DNA of 40,773 nt, taken from assembly GCA_016793065.1 (NCBI GenBank), contig JAEULV010000018.1:1-40773 (forward strand), given 5' to 3'. Under the pieces are notes generated by a model. It searched no databases. It was not told the origin of the DNA and saw nothing but the letters and a program-made list of their open reading frames with translations. The stretch is from Hyphomicrobiaceae bacterium. Its GTDB lineage: Bacteria > Pseudomonadota > Alphaproteobacteria > Rhizobiales > Ancalomicrobiaceae. The position numbers and the translations under genes are program-made. Positions 7,655 to 15,785 of the stretch are shown piece by piece (within the stretch, counting starts at the first letter, position 1; the number at the start of each line of letters is the position of its first letter).

Positions 7655-9406
7655 ATGAAAAAGGTGGCTGACAATCAATTCCTTCAACTGCGCGGGAAGG
7701 TCTGGACCTACTACAGGCGCGTTCCCGCCCATATGGTGCCCGCGCTCGGGCGCACCTTCATCAAGAAGTCACTCGGCACCGCCGACATCAAGGAAGCGCG
7801 ACGGCTCCGCAACATCGAGACCGTCCGCGTCGATGCACTGTTCGCCAGCATTGAGCAGGGTAGCTCCGAGCGGGCCGCATCCGGTGATCGAGCAAAAGCG
7901 AGGACCGCCGACATCCCACTCAACGTGCTCGAGGAGCATGTGCGGGCCGCCGTCGCGGCACTGGACCGCAAGGCCGCCGAGCGCCTCGCCGTCGACCCCC
8001 CGACAGATGCCGAGGCACTGCGCGAGATGCGCATGAACGCCGAGGCTGAACTCGGTGTCCTCAAAAACCCTGATGACCCACGACGCGACGAATGGATTGC
8101 CAGCGTCGGCGACCGCGTCCTCCGGGAGGCAGGGACTGACATTCAGGACCGTGAGACGCTGGTCAAGTTCGGCGAACTCGTCCGGCGTGGTCTGGTCGAA
8201 GGGCAACTGCGCAAGCTCGACCGCTATGACGACAACCACGGTCGCGGGTTTCACGACACGATGTTCGACCCGGACCGCAGACCGACGGCTACGTTCGGCA
8301 TGTTGGTCGAGGTGTTTCAGAAGGAAAAGCTCGCCGCCTACCGTGAAGACGGCGTGCGGCAGATGAGCATCGACAAGCTGGCGATGGTCTGTGACGTCAT
8401 TCTTGAGATCGTTGGGGCCGAAACTCCGGTCCAGCAGATCGACGACGATGCCGTTCAGCATGTCCGCCAGATAATCGCGCGCCTGCCCGTCAATCGGGTG
8501 AAGCATTATCCGAAGCTGACCATCGTGCAGGCTATCGAGCGTGCCGACAAGGACGGTCGCGCCCGCCTCGCGCCACTCACGCAGAACGGTTACCTGTCGA
8601 TTTTCCGCGAGATACTGGCGACCGGGATGCGGAAGCGGATGCTCGCGTACAACCCCGCCGACGGCATCCGCTCTCTCAAGAAGGACAAGGTGGCGCTCCA
8701 CGAGAAGCGCATGCCGCTAACGCTGGAGCAGATCAAGGGCTTCTTCGAGGGCGGCTTCTATCGGAGTTGCGCGCCGGGCGCGAACGAGCCCTACACCAAG
8801 GAGGATAGAGCGTGGCGGTTCTGGCTGCCGCTCCTGATGCTGTTTACGGGCTCGCGACCGAACGAACTCGCCCAGTCGCTGCTGGACGATGTCAAAACCA
8901 CGAAGGCGGGGACGCGCTATCTCGACCTCGTAGAAGACGAGGATGACGAGCAGGCCAAGTCACTGAAGACCACCACCAGCCGCCGCCGTATCCCGATCCA
9001 CCCGGAACTCATTCGCCTCGGCTTTATGGCCTTCGTCGAGCAGCGTCGCAAGCAGGCCAAGAAGAACGGCCCGCGCCTGTTCCACGAACTCAGGCCGAAC
9101 AAGTACGGCAACCTGGCCGCCTACCCGGCGAAACGCTTCCGCGAAGTGTTCATGCCCGCCGAGATCGAACTGGAAAAGCGCCAGACGTTCTACTCGATCC
9201 GACATTCGGTCCGCGATGCGCTGCGGCGAGCACAGGTGCCAGCAGAGGCGCTGCTCGTCATCGGTGGATGGTCGCAGGGCCAGCGATTGACCGCCGACGA
9301 TTACGGCGACGCGAGGAACCCCGACATCTCGCGCATGTGGGTCGAACAGATCGCCTATCCCGGCCTTGACCTCAGCTTCCTCTACCCGCCGGGTAGCAAA
9401 CCATGA
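7655..9406 (+). CDS. Tyrosine-type integrase with DUF6538-like N-terminus
   Basis: A 583-residue site-specific recombinase that would insert and excise the island at tRNA-Ala. The N-terminus (FLQLRGKVWTYYRRVPAHM, from about residue 8) matches the DUF6538 domain found in integrases of proteobacterial islands. A helical core-binding region follows, then the catalytic domain from about residue 360. Catalytic residues visible are R401 (FTGSRPNELAQ), H517-x-x-R520 (IRHSVRD), W in VIGGWSQ at the usual His/Trp position, and the nucleophile Y550 (ADDYGDAR). ATG 7655 is chosen because it directly precedes the conserved region; ATG 7625 is an alternative, while the longer open frame runs back into the tRNA and is not real. 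The gene points away from the tRNA, as usual for such islands. Confidence 0.93.
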   Translation: MKKVADNQFLQLRGKVWTYYRRVPAHMVPALGRTFIKKSLGTADIKEARRLRNIETVRVDALFASIEQGSSERAASGDRAKARTADIPLNVLEEHVRAAVAALDRKAAERLAVDPPTDAEALREMRMNAEAELGVLKNPDDPRRDEWIASVGDRVLREAGTDIQDRETLVKFGELVRRGLVEGQLRKLDRYDDNHGRGFHDTMFDPDRRPTATFGMLVEVFQKEKLAAYREDGVRQMSIDKLAMVCDVILEIVGAETPVQQIDDDAVQHVRQIIARLPVNRVKHYPKLTIVQAIERADKDGRARLAPLTQNGYLSIFREILATGMRKRMLAYNPADGIRSLKKDKVALHEKRMPLTLEQIKGFFEGGFYRSCAPGANEPYTKEDRAWRFWLPLLMLFTGSRPNELAQSLLDDVKTTKAGTRYLDLVEDEDDEQAKSLKTTTSRRRIPIHPELIRLGFMAFVEQRRKQAKKNGPRLFHELRPNKYGNLAAYPAKRFREVFMPAEIELEKRQTFYSIRHSVRDALRRAQVPAEALLVIGGWSQGQRLTADDYGDARNPDISRMWVEQIAYPGLDLSFLYPPGSKP

Positions 9407-9587
9407 CCGCCTTGTCCCATGCGGCTGCGAGGGCGCGGGCACGCCCAGATTTCATCAGTCGACGCAACCTGAAATGTAGAAGCGCTGGCTCGGCATTCCG
9501 TTGACAGTTCAACGAGTTGCTTCGTCGCCGAGACGCGGTGCGTTGCACTCAGAGATAACACCAAGAACAAGTTTCGCAGGTGATGAA

Positions 9588-10409
9588 ATGAGAAACGATC
9601 CTCAGGCAATGCTGCTGGCCGACCTCGACAGCCTCACAATCATGCAGCTTCGTCAGAAGTACCGGGGCGAAGCTACCGCGCACTCAAACATGATGGCGCG
9701 CGCCAAGACCAAGGGTGCGTCAATCCACCCGGCGTTCCGAGCGTTCAAGGACTTCCTCCGGCATGTCGGACCGAAGCCCACGAAGAAGGCCACGCTCGAC
9801 CGGATCGACAACAACGATCCCGAATATGCACCGGGCAAGGTCCGCTGGGCTGACAAGAAGACTCAGAACGCCAACAAGGGCGACAGCGTGATTTTCCACT
9901 GCGCGGTGACCGGGCGCTACTTCAAGCCGGGTCAGCTCGCCGCTAGGCAAAAGATCACCCCGGCGGCTATCCGCAAGCGGCGCAGTGATGGATGGACGGA
10001 TGCCGAGATCATCGCCGGGTCCCGTCAGGTTCAGAAGCCCATCGCTCCCCCCAAGTCACGCCCTTCGCCCGTGTCGGCATATCGTCCCCCGATGAGCGCC
10101 GCCGAGGTCCTGTTCATGCGTAACCGTGAGGCGTGCGAACACTATAAGAGGGAAACTGGAGAAGAGTATTTCGTCACCACGCCTGCTGAGTTCTACGAAA
10201 CCCTCGGGCAAGACGCAGTTCGTTTCTGCGGCGGGCCTGAATGGATACAGTACGCCGAGGCTCTTTTCCTCAAGCACAAGCTCCCCAGCTGGTGGAAGGA
10301 GTTCAAACCGCACATCAATTTCCTCGCGCTCAAGCCATTTCAGCAGGAATGGATTTTGCGGATCGACCCGGATCAGGCGAATAAGCTCAAGATGGCGGCG
10401 TCCCTGTAG
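9588..10409 (+). CDS. HNH-like/AP2-type domain protein, function unknown
   Basis: A 273-residue protein with no confident family assignment. Residues about 55-90 contain ATLDRIDNNDPEYAPGKVRW followed by ADKKTQNANKGD. This resembles the core of phage-type HNH endonucleases associated with AP2 domains (LDRIDN...Y.PGNVRWA...Q..N), but the usual N-terminal zinc-binding Cys/His part is not visible. A helix-turn-helix-like stretch (LAARQKITPAAIRKRRSDGW) follows. The C-terminal 80 residues (from ACEHYKRETGEEYF) are unfamiliar. It could be a DNA-binding accessory protein or a degenerate homing-type nuclease. ATG 9588 is chosen over an in-frame GTG/TTG start near 9501 because the extra residues look non-coding. 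It lies 181 bases after int and converges with the AlpA-like gene. Confidence 0.55.
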   Translation: MRNDPQAMLLADLDSLTIMQLRQKYRGEATAHSNMMARAKTKGASIHPAFRAFKDFLRHVGPKPTKKATLDRIDNNDPEYAPGKVRWADKKTQNANKGDSVIFHCAVTGRYFKPGQLAARQKITPAAIRKRRSDGWTDAEIIAGSRQVQKPIAPPKSRPSPVSAYRPPMSAAEVLFMRNREACEHYKRETGEEYFVTTPAEFYETLGQDAVRFCGGPEWIQYAEALFLKHKLPSWWKEFKPHINFLALKPFQQEWILRIDPDQANKLKMAASL

Positions 10410-10424
10410 CACATCGACCCGTGC

Positions 10425-10655
10425 TTAAGCCCCCCGGTCCATCTTCGCGATGTCTGAGCGCCTGTAGAAAAGGGTCCGCCCTCGGCGATATCGGGGCGGC
10501 ATCTCGTCCCGCGCCTGCCGATAGCGCAACGTGCGCAGGGAGCACCCGAGCATCTGGGCGGCCTCCCGGATGCTGACGAGTTCGGCGCGGGCGGGCATGC
10601 GCGAGGCAGCAGCGAACAAGGCGTCGACTTGCACTCCACTGAAGTTAACGGACAT
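10425..10655 (-). CDS. AlpA/MerR-type helix-turn-helix regulator or excisionase
   Basis: A 76-residue protein whose residues 26-75 form a winged helix-turn-helix of the HTH_17/AlpA type: SIREAAQMLGCSLRTLRYRQ then RRGRTLFYRRSDIAKM. Such proteins act as excisionases or as regulators of island integrases. Its size, its location a few kilobases from int and its opposite orientation fit recombination directionality control, but a regulatory role alone is also possible. It ends 15 bases from the stop of the HNH-like gene, which faces it. Confidence 0.72.
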   Translation of the reverse strand: MSVNFSGVQVDALFAAASRMPARAELVSIREAAQMLGCSLRTLRYRQARDEMPPRYRRGRTLFYRRSDIAKMDRGA

Positions 10656-11121
10656 GGCTACCTCCTCGGGATTGCGATGATGTCAGAGGAGCTTAGGCCG
10701 CAGCAATCCACGCCCGAAGGTCGAAGTTCGCGGCTGGCCCATGTGTGCAACCGGGCATCCGTGCAGCGGGCTGGCCTAGATGATCGCGAAACCCGGAGAC
10801 ACATTGGGAGACAAGCGGGACATCCGCTAACACGTTGAAATTTCGTGGTCTGGACCCCGTTCCCGGTGCAAATCGCGATGGTAGGAACGCTGGAACAGCC
10901 TTTTCTGTGTATCCGGGATATCTCCGACGACACTCCGTGTCCCACGCTCGCAGGCAAGGCGGTTGGGATTTTGGTGGCGGTGATTGGGAACGTTAGACCC
11001 CCGTTTGAACCCGGTCGAACCCAGCGCGCGGCGGCACAGAAATCGGCACGGTCCGGCGCTTTCTCCTTTCCATGGTGCGCAACAGGATTACCGTTATTCG
11101 TGGGTAAGACGATCCACACAG
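10656..11121. other. Long non-coding stretch between two island modules
   Basis: About 465 bases separate the AlpA-like gene from the RarA-C-like gene. Open frames exist on both strands (for example minus 10658-11161) but their translations lack any recognisable family feature and have irregular composition. The region presumably contains the divergent promoters for the two flanking genes and may mark the junction between the int module and the second recombinase module. Confidence 0.4.
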
Positions 11122-11143
11122 CCCCCCGTAAAGCCACGGAGGG
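11122..11143 (+). promoter_or_regulatory. Hairpin covering the Shine-Dalgarno of the RarA-C-like gene
   Basis: CCCCCCGT (11122-11129) pairs with ACGGAGGG (11136-11143) with one C-A mismatch and a six-base loop. The right arm contains the GGAGGG Shine-Dalgarno sequence three bases before ATG 11147, so the folded mRNA would hide the ribosome binding site. Confidence 0.4.
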
Positions 11144-11146
11144 CAA

Positions 11147-12250
11147 ATGATCGATCACCATGACATCCTGAATTCATTCCGAAACGAGCTTGCATCGCAT
11201 CTCGCCCGCTTCACCCCGCCGCCCGTCGAGCCGCTTCCGGTCTCGGTATGGATTGCGGCCTCGCTGCTTCAGAAGGCCATCCGCCGGGGCCGTGCCGACC
11301 TCGCCATCGCCGCTGCGGCTACGCTCGCGGTGAACGATCCTGACCGGCTGTGGCGCAGGCTCGGCGGCATTGCCTTCGAGGATATCGGCCTTGCCGATCC
11401 CTGCACTGTGGGGCTCGTGAGCGCCGTTCTCGCGGGCAAGCGGGTGCGTGTCGATCTCGGCGGCGAGTGGCGGGTTGCTTCGCGGCTGGTACAGCGCCTC
11501 TGCAACGCCCCAAAGTGCCGGGCGACCGACGACCTGCTGATGGCAACCGAAACGATGCCCAGTCTCGCGAACCAGCGACGAGCCTTCGCTGATCTCACCC
11601 ATGATCAGCTTCGCCGCGTCATTCTCGGCACCGGCAACCTGGATGAACGGGCGCTGGCGCTGATCTTTCTCGCGGGGACTGACGCCCGGCCCAACCCCCA
11701 TTTCCGCCCGCGCCGGGGCGAACCAGCACTTGCCTTTGACGTGCTCGACGAACTCGGGGTGGCCCCGACAATGATCGAGATCAGCCGCGAGGGCTACCGC
11801 CGCACTCGTGAGGCTCTGTGCCTGCTGCTGCCGCTTCTGGCGGGGGAGCCTGAGGACGACGCCCCGGCCTTCGCAGATGATCCCTTGCCGCCGGAGAGCA
11901 TGGCCGGGCCTGTGCCGGGCTGGGCGCTCGACGCCTATACAAGAGAGGGGAAAACAGCGCTCCGGAGGCTCCTCGGCACCCAAGCAGGCTTGGCGACATG
12001 GACGCGCCGCCACCTGCCACCCGGCCAGCGCTTGCCGTTCCTTGCCCGCGTGGCGTTCCATGCGGAGGGCGGGTTGCTGGTCAACCGCCGCCGAACCGCG
12101 CTGTCCGATCAACTGCGCCGGATCAACGAGGAGGAGGCATCGGGCGTCCCACCGGAGGCGATGCGGGAGGCCATGGCGTTGATGCGCGAAGGCCTGCCGA
12201 TCCTGAACGCCATCCGCTCCGAGATCATGGAGGGCCAGACCCATGCTTGA
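11147..12250 (+). CDS. Orphan protein resembling the RarA/MgsA C-terminal domain
   Basis: A 367-residue soluble protein. Residues about 30-90 (WIAASLLQKAIRRGRADLAI then LWRRLGGIAFEDIGLADP) resemble the start of the C-terminal tetramerisation domain of the replication-fork AAA+ ATPase RarA/MgsA, where alanine-rich helices lead into an ARR...ASEDVGxADP motif. CNAPKCRATDDLLMA further on matches the ACAPKSNAVY region of that domain. No AAA+ module, Walker A or Walker B precedes it, so the protein is not a helicase-like ATPase. The rest, including QLRRVILGTGNLDERALALI, I cannot assign. It overlaps the downstream recombinase gene by eight bases, so the two are translationally coupled. That suggests a recombination or replication-linked role for this mobile module; this is inference. 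Confidence 0.55.
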   Translation: MIDHHDILNSFRNELASHLARFTPPPVEPLPVSVWIAASLLQKAIRRGRADLAIAAAATLAVNDPDRLWRRLGGIAFEDIGLADPCTVGLVSAVLAGKRVRVDLGGEWRVASRLVQRLCNAPKCRATDDLLMATETMPSLANQRRAFADLTHDQLRRVILGTGNLDERALALIFLAGTDARPNPHFRPRRGEPALAFDVLDELGVAPTMIEISREGYRRTREALCLLLPLLAGEPEDDAPAFADDPLPPESMAGPVPGWALDAYTREGKTALRRLLGTQAGLATWTRRHLPPGQRLPFLARVAFHAEGGLLVNRRRTALSDQLRRINEEEASGVPPEAMREAMALMREGLPILNAIRSEIMEGQTHA

Positions 12251-13229
12251 GATGGTCCAAACCCGTGCTCATGTTTCCTTATCACGCCCCTCAACGGAGG
12301 TTTTGCACACTTCTGCAATCCGTTGCATTCAAGATGGCGAGGCCGAACAGATCGAGGACTTGCTTCGTCACAGTCTCGCGGCGAACACGATCCGCGCACA
12401 TCAGTCCGACATGCAGCATTACTTGGGCTGGGGCGGGAACATCCCGGCCACGCCGTCCGAGGTCGCCGCTTACATCGCCGCCTTCGCCGGCAAGTTGGCG
12501 GTCTCGACCATCGAGCGGCGCATCGCCACGCTCTCCAAGGCCCACGACACGCTTGGGGTGGAGAACCCTTGTCGCTCGCCGCTGGTGCAGACCACGCTTC
12601 GGGGCCTCCGTCGCAAGCACGGCACCGCCCAGAAGCAGGCCAAGGCGCTGACGCGGGAAGACCTGTTTGCCATCCTCGACGCCATAGGCAACGGCATGAA
12701 GGATGTGCGCGACCGGGCGCTGCTGCTCCTCGGCTTCGCGGGCGGGTTCAGGCGGTCGGAGCTGGTGGGGTTGGACGTGGCCGACATCGAGCATGTCCGG
12801 CAGGGCATCATCATCACGCTCAGGCATAGTAAGACAGATCAGGAGGGCGCGGGGCGCAAGATCGGCATCCCCCATGGCCGCACACGGCACTGCCCGGTCG
12901 CCGCTGTCACGGACTGGCTGACGCGCTCCGGCATCACCGAGGGCGCAATCTTCCGCCCTATCACCCGGCACGGCCAGCTTCGGCCCGAACGCCTGTCAGG
13001 GGATGCCGTCTCCGAGGTGATCCGTGAGCGTCTCGCCGCCGCTGGCATCGACCCCGAGGGCTACAGCGGCCATTCGCTCCGGGCGGGCTTCGCCACCAGC
13101 GCCGCACAGGCTGGGGCGTCCACCATCAAGATCAGGCAGCAAACGGGCCACGCCTCCGATGCCATGCTTAGCCGCTACATCCGCGACGGCGAGCTGTTCG
13201 TCGGCAACGCGGCGGGGGCGGTGCTTTAG
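12243..13229 (+). CDS. Second tyrosine recombinase (XerC/D-like)
   Basis: A 328-residue site-specific recombinase with a SAM-like N-terminal core-binding domain (residues about 35-140) and a complete catalytic domain. Catalytic residues are R171 (GGFRRSEL), K in RHSKTDQ, H277-x-x-R280 (GHSLRAGF), H303 (TGHAS) and the nucleophile Y312 (SRYIRDG). It differs clearly from the tRNA-adjacent integrase and begins within the end of the RarA-C-like gene. Its partner DNA sites are unknown. It may mobilise a nested unit or a cassette, or resolve dimers. It lies immediately upstream of the R-M operon, so it could be the mobility gene of the defence cargo. Confidence 0.9.
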   Translation: MLEMVQTRAHVSLSRPSTEVLHTSAIRCIQDGEAEQIEDLLRHSLAANTIRAHQSDMQHYLGWGGNIPATPSEVAAYIAAFAGKLAVSTIERRIATLSKAHDTLGVENPCRSPLVQTTLRGLRRKHGTAQKQAKALTREDLFAILDAIGNGMKDVRDRALLLLGFAGGFRRSELVGLDVADIEHVRQGIIITLRHSKTDQEGAGRKIGIPHGRTRHCPVAAVTDWLTRSGITEGAIFRPITRHGQLRPERLSGDAVSEVIRERLAAAGIDPEGYSGHSLRAGFATSAAQAGASTIKIRQQTGHASDAMLSRYIRDGELFVGNAAGAVL

Positions 13230-13249
13230 GCGAGCACGCCATAATACGC

Positions 13250-13279
13250 TTGGCGACGCACCTCTCCGGCGGCTATTAA
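13250..13279 (+). promoter_or_regulatory. Candidate promoter of the R-M operon
   Basis: TTGGCG (13250-13255) and TATTAA (13274-13279) are separated by 18 bases in the only gap (13230-13316) between the recombinase and hsdM. The matches are moderate. Confidence 0.3.
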
Positions 13280-13316
13280 TACCAGCACAATAGCATTCGA
13301 GTTGTGCGGGGGCGTC

Positions 13317-15785
13317 GTGGCGGTCAAGAAGTCTGAGATATACAACCGCATATGGCAGGCCTGCGATGTACTCCGGGGCGGCATGGACCCCTCGCAGTAC
13401 AAGGATTACGTGCTCTCGATCCTGTTCATCAAGTACATCTCGGACAAGTACGCGGGCCATCCCTACGCCGCGATCAAGGTGCCGCTGGGGTCAAGCTTCA
13501 AGGACCTTGTTGCGCTCAAGCAGAAGTCCGACATCGGCGACCTGATCAACAAGAGGATCATCGCGCCCATTGCCAACGAGAACAAGCTCGGCGGCTTCCC
13601 GGACTTCGCGGACGCGGGCAAGTTCGGCTCCGGCAAGCAGATGGTCGACACGCTGACCGGCCTCGTCGCCACCTTCGAGCATCCCGATCTCGACTTCTCG
13701 AAGAACCGCGCCGATGGCGATGACATCCTCGGGGACGCTTACGAGTTCCTGATGCGCCACTTCGCCACCGAGAGCGGCAAGTCGAAGGGCCAGTTCTATA
13801 CCCCGTCCGAGGTCAGCCGCGTGATCGCGCAGATTATCGGCATCCGCAACCCGAAAACCACCAACCAGACGACGGTGTATGATGCCACCTGCGGGTCCGG
13901 GTCCCTGCTCATCAAGGTGGCGGATGAGGCGGGCGCGCGTGTCACGCTCTACGGGCAGGAGAAGGACGGCAGCACCGCCGGTCTCGCCCGCATGAACCTG
14001 ATCTTGCATGACTACCCCGGCGCGGTGATCCACCCCGGCCAGAGCACGTTGTCGAACCCCGCCTTCCTCGATGGTGACGGGCTGAAGACCTTCGACTATG
14101 TGGTCGCCAACCCCCCATTCAGCGACAAGCGCTGGCAGCAGGGCATGGACCCGAATGAGCTGAAGCCTGGCCTCGCGATCAAGGAGGAGAGCCCGGACAC
14201 CGTCGATTTCCGGCGCTTCGACGGCTTCGGCGTACCGCCGCCCAAGCAGGGCGACTATGCCTATCTCCTGCACATCATCCGGTCGCTGAAGCCGAACGGC
14301 AAGGCGGCCTGCATCCTGCCGCATGGCGTGCTGTTCCGGGGAAATGCCGAGGCGGACATCCGCAAGAACCTGATCCGGCGCGGCTACATCAAGGCGATCA
14401 TCGGCCTGCCCGCCAACCTGTTCTACGGCACGGGCATCCCGGCCTGCATCATCGTCATCGACAAGGAGAACGCGGCAGCCCGGCGCGGCATCTTCATGAT
14501 CGATGCGAGCCGGGGCTTCATGAAGGACGGGCCGAAGAACCGCCTGCGCGAGATGGACATCCACCGCATCGTCGATGTGTTCCGGCGTGGGGTGGACGTG
14601 CCGAAATATGCGGCCATGGTCAGCTATGACCAGATCGAGAAGAACGACTTCAACCTCAACCTGCCGCGCTACATCGACAGCCAGCCGCCGGAGGACCGCC
14701 ACGATATCGCCGGGCACCTGCAAGGCGGCATCCCGGAGCAGGATGTCGAGGTGCTGGGGGATTACTGGGCCATCTGCCCCGGCCTCAAGGCCGCGCTCTT
14801 CCAGCCGAACCGGGCGGGCTATGTCGACCTCGCCGTGAAGCCGGAGAACATCCGTGCCGCGATCCATGATCACCCGGAGTTCCGCGCCTTCACCGAGGGG
14901 CTGGCGAAGCACTTCGTGGCATGGCGCGAGGCCGAGACGGCGCACCTCAAGGCGCTCGCGCCCGGCTTCCACCCCAAGGCGATGATCGGCGAGTTGGCCG
15001 AGCGGCTGCTGAAGCACTACGAGGGCCGCCCGCTTATCGACGCCTATGCGGTCTACCAGCACCTCATGACCTACTGGGCCGAGGTGATGCAGGACGATGC
15101 CTATATCCTCGCCGCCGATGGCTGGGTGGCGAAGACCGCCCGCATCATCGAGACAAAGAAGGGCAAGGACGGCAAGGAGAAGACCACCGACAAGGGCTGG
15201 GCCTGCGATCTCGTGCCCAAGGAGGTTTTGGTCGCGCGCTACTTCGCCAAGGAGGCAGTGGCGATTGCGGAAGCCGAGGCCGAGCGCGAGCGCGTGGCGG
15301 CGGAGTTGCTGGCGCTGGAGGAGGAGCACGGCAACGAGGACGGGCTGTTCTCCGAGCTGATCGAGGACGGCGAGGTCGTCGTCACCGAGAAGGCGGCCAA
15401 GGTGCGGCTGAAGGAGATCAAGGCCGACAGGTCAGCGGCGGATGAGGCCAAGGCGCTGGGGGCATGGCTGAAGCTCGCCGAACGAGAGAAGGAGTTGAAG
15501 AAGGCGATCAAGGACGCCGAGGCCGTGCTCGATGATCTGGCCTACAAGCGTTACCCGAAGCTGAGCGAGCACGAGGTGAAGGCTCTAGTGGTCGATGACA
15601 AGTGGATGTGCAGCCTGGAGACGCGCATCGCTGGCGAGACGGCACGGGTGGCGCAGGAGCTGACGCGGCGGATGAAGGAGCTGGGCGAGCGCTACACCGC
15701 GCCGCTGCCATGCCTCGCAGAGCGTGTGACGGCGCTGGAGGGCAAGGTCGCCGCCCATCTCAACCGGATGGGGTTCCACCTATGA
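13317..15785 (+). CDS. hsdM: Type I restriction-modification methyltransferase subunit HsdM
   Basis: This 822-residue N6-adenine DNA methyltransferase subunit pairs with HsdS to methylate the recognition site and is also part of the restriction complex. The HsdM N-terminal helical domain (residues 5-130, IWQACDVLRGGMDPSQYKDY) precedes the Rossmann methyltransferase domain with the SAM motif TCGSGS at residues 191-196 and catalytic NPPF at 265-268. It is longer than classic HsdM (about 500-550 residues): a C-terminal extension from about residue 500 has alpha-helical, Glu/Ala-rich coiled-coil stretches and ends in a short domain (LEGKVAAHLNRMGFHL). GTG 13317 is chosen as the start because it directly precedes VKKSEIYNRIW; an in-frame TTG at 13302 is less likely. 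The stop overlaps the fic start (ATGA). Confidence 0.95.
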   Translation: MAVKKSEIYNRIWQACDVLRGGMDPSQYKDYVLSILFIKYISDKYAGHPYAAIKVPLGSSFKDLVALKQKSDIGDLINKRIIAPIANENKLGGFPDFADAGKFGSGKQMVDTLTGLVATFEHPDLDFSKNRADGDDILGDAYEFLMRHFATESGKSKGQFYTPSEVSRVIAQIIGIRNPKTTNQTTVYDATCGSGSLLIKVADEAGARVTLYGQEKDGSTAGLARMNLILHDYPGAVIHPGQSTLSNPAFLDGDGLKTFDYVVANPPFSDKRWQQGMDPNELKPGLAIKEESPDTVDFRRFDGFGVPPPKQGDYAYLLHIIRSLKPNGKAACILPHGVLFRGNAEADIRKNLIRRGYIKAIIGLPANLFYGTGIPACIIVIDKENAAARRGIFMIDASRGFMKDGPKNRLREMDIHRIVDVFRRGVDVPKYAAMVSYDQIEKNDFNLNLPRYIDSQPPEDRHDIAGHLQGGIPEQDVEVLGDYWAICPGLKAALFQPNRAGYVDLAVKPENIRAAIHDHPEFRAFTEGLAKHFVAWREAETAHLKALAPGFHPKAMIGELAERLLKHYEGRPLIDAYAVYQHLMTYWAEVMQDDAYILAADGWVAKTARIIETKKGKDGKEKTTDKGWACDLVPKEVLVARYFAKEAVAIAEAEAERERVAAELLALEEEHGNEDGLFSELIEDGEVVVTEKAAKVRLKEIKADRSAADEAKALGAWLKLAEREKELKKAIKDAEAVLDDLAYKRYPKLSEHEVKALVVDDKWMCSLETRIAGETARVAQELTRRMKELGERYTAPLPCLAERVTALEGKVAAHLNRMGFHL

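Noticed and set aside
10658..11161. A 167-codon minus-strand frame in the gap upstream of the RarA-C-like gene
   Set aside because: It has irregular composition, no motif, no good ribosome binding site, and overlaps the start region of the plus-strand gene.
13491..15329. A 612-codon minus-strand frame opposite hsdM
   Set aside because: hsdM carries complete methyltransferase motifs on the plus strand; the opposite frame has none.
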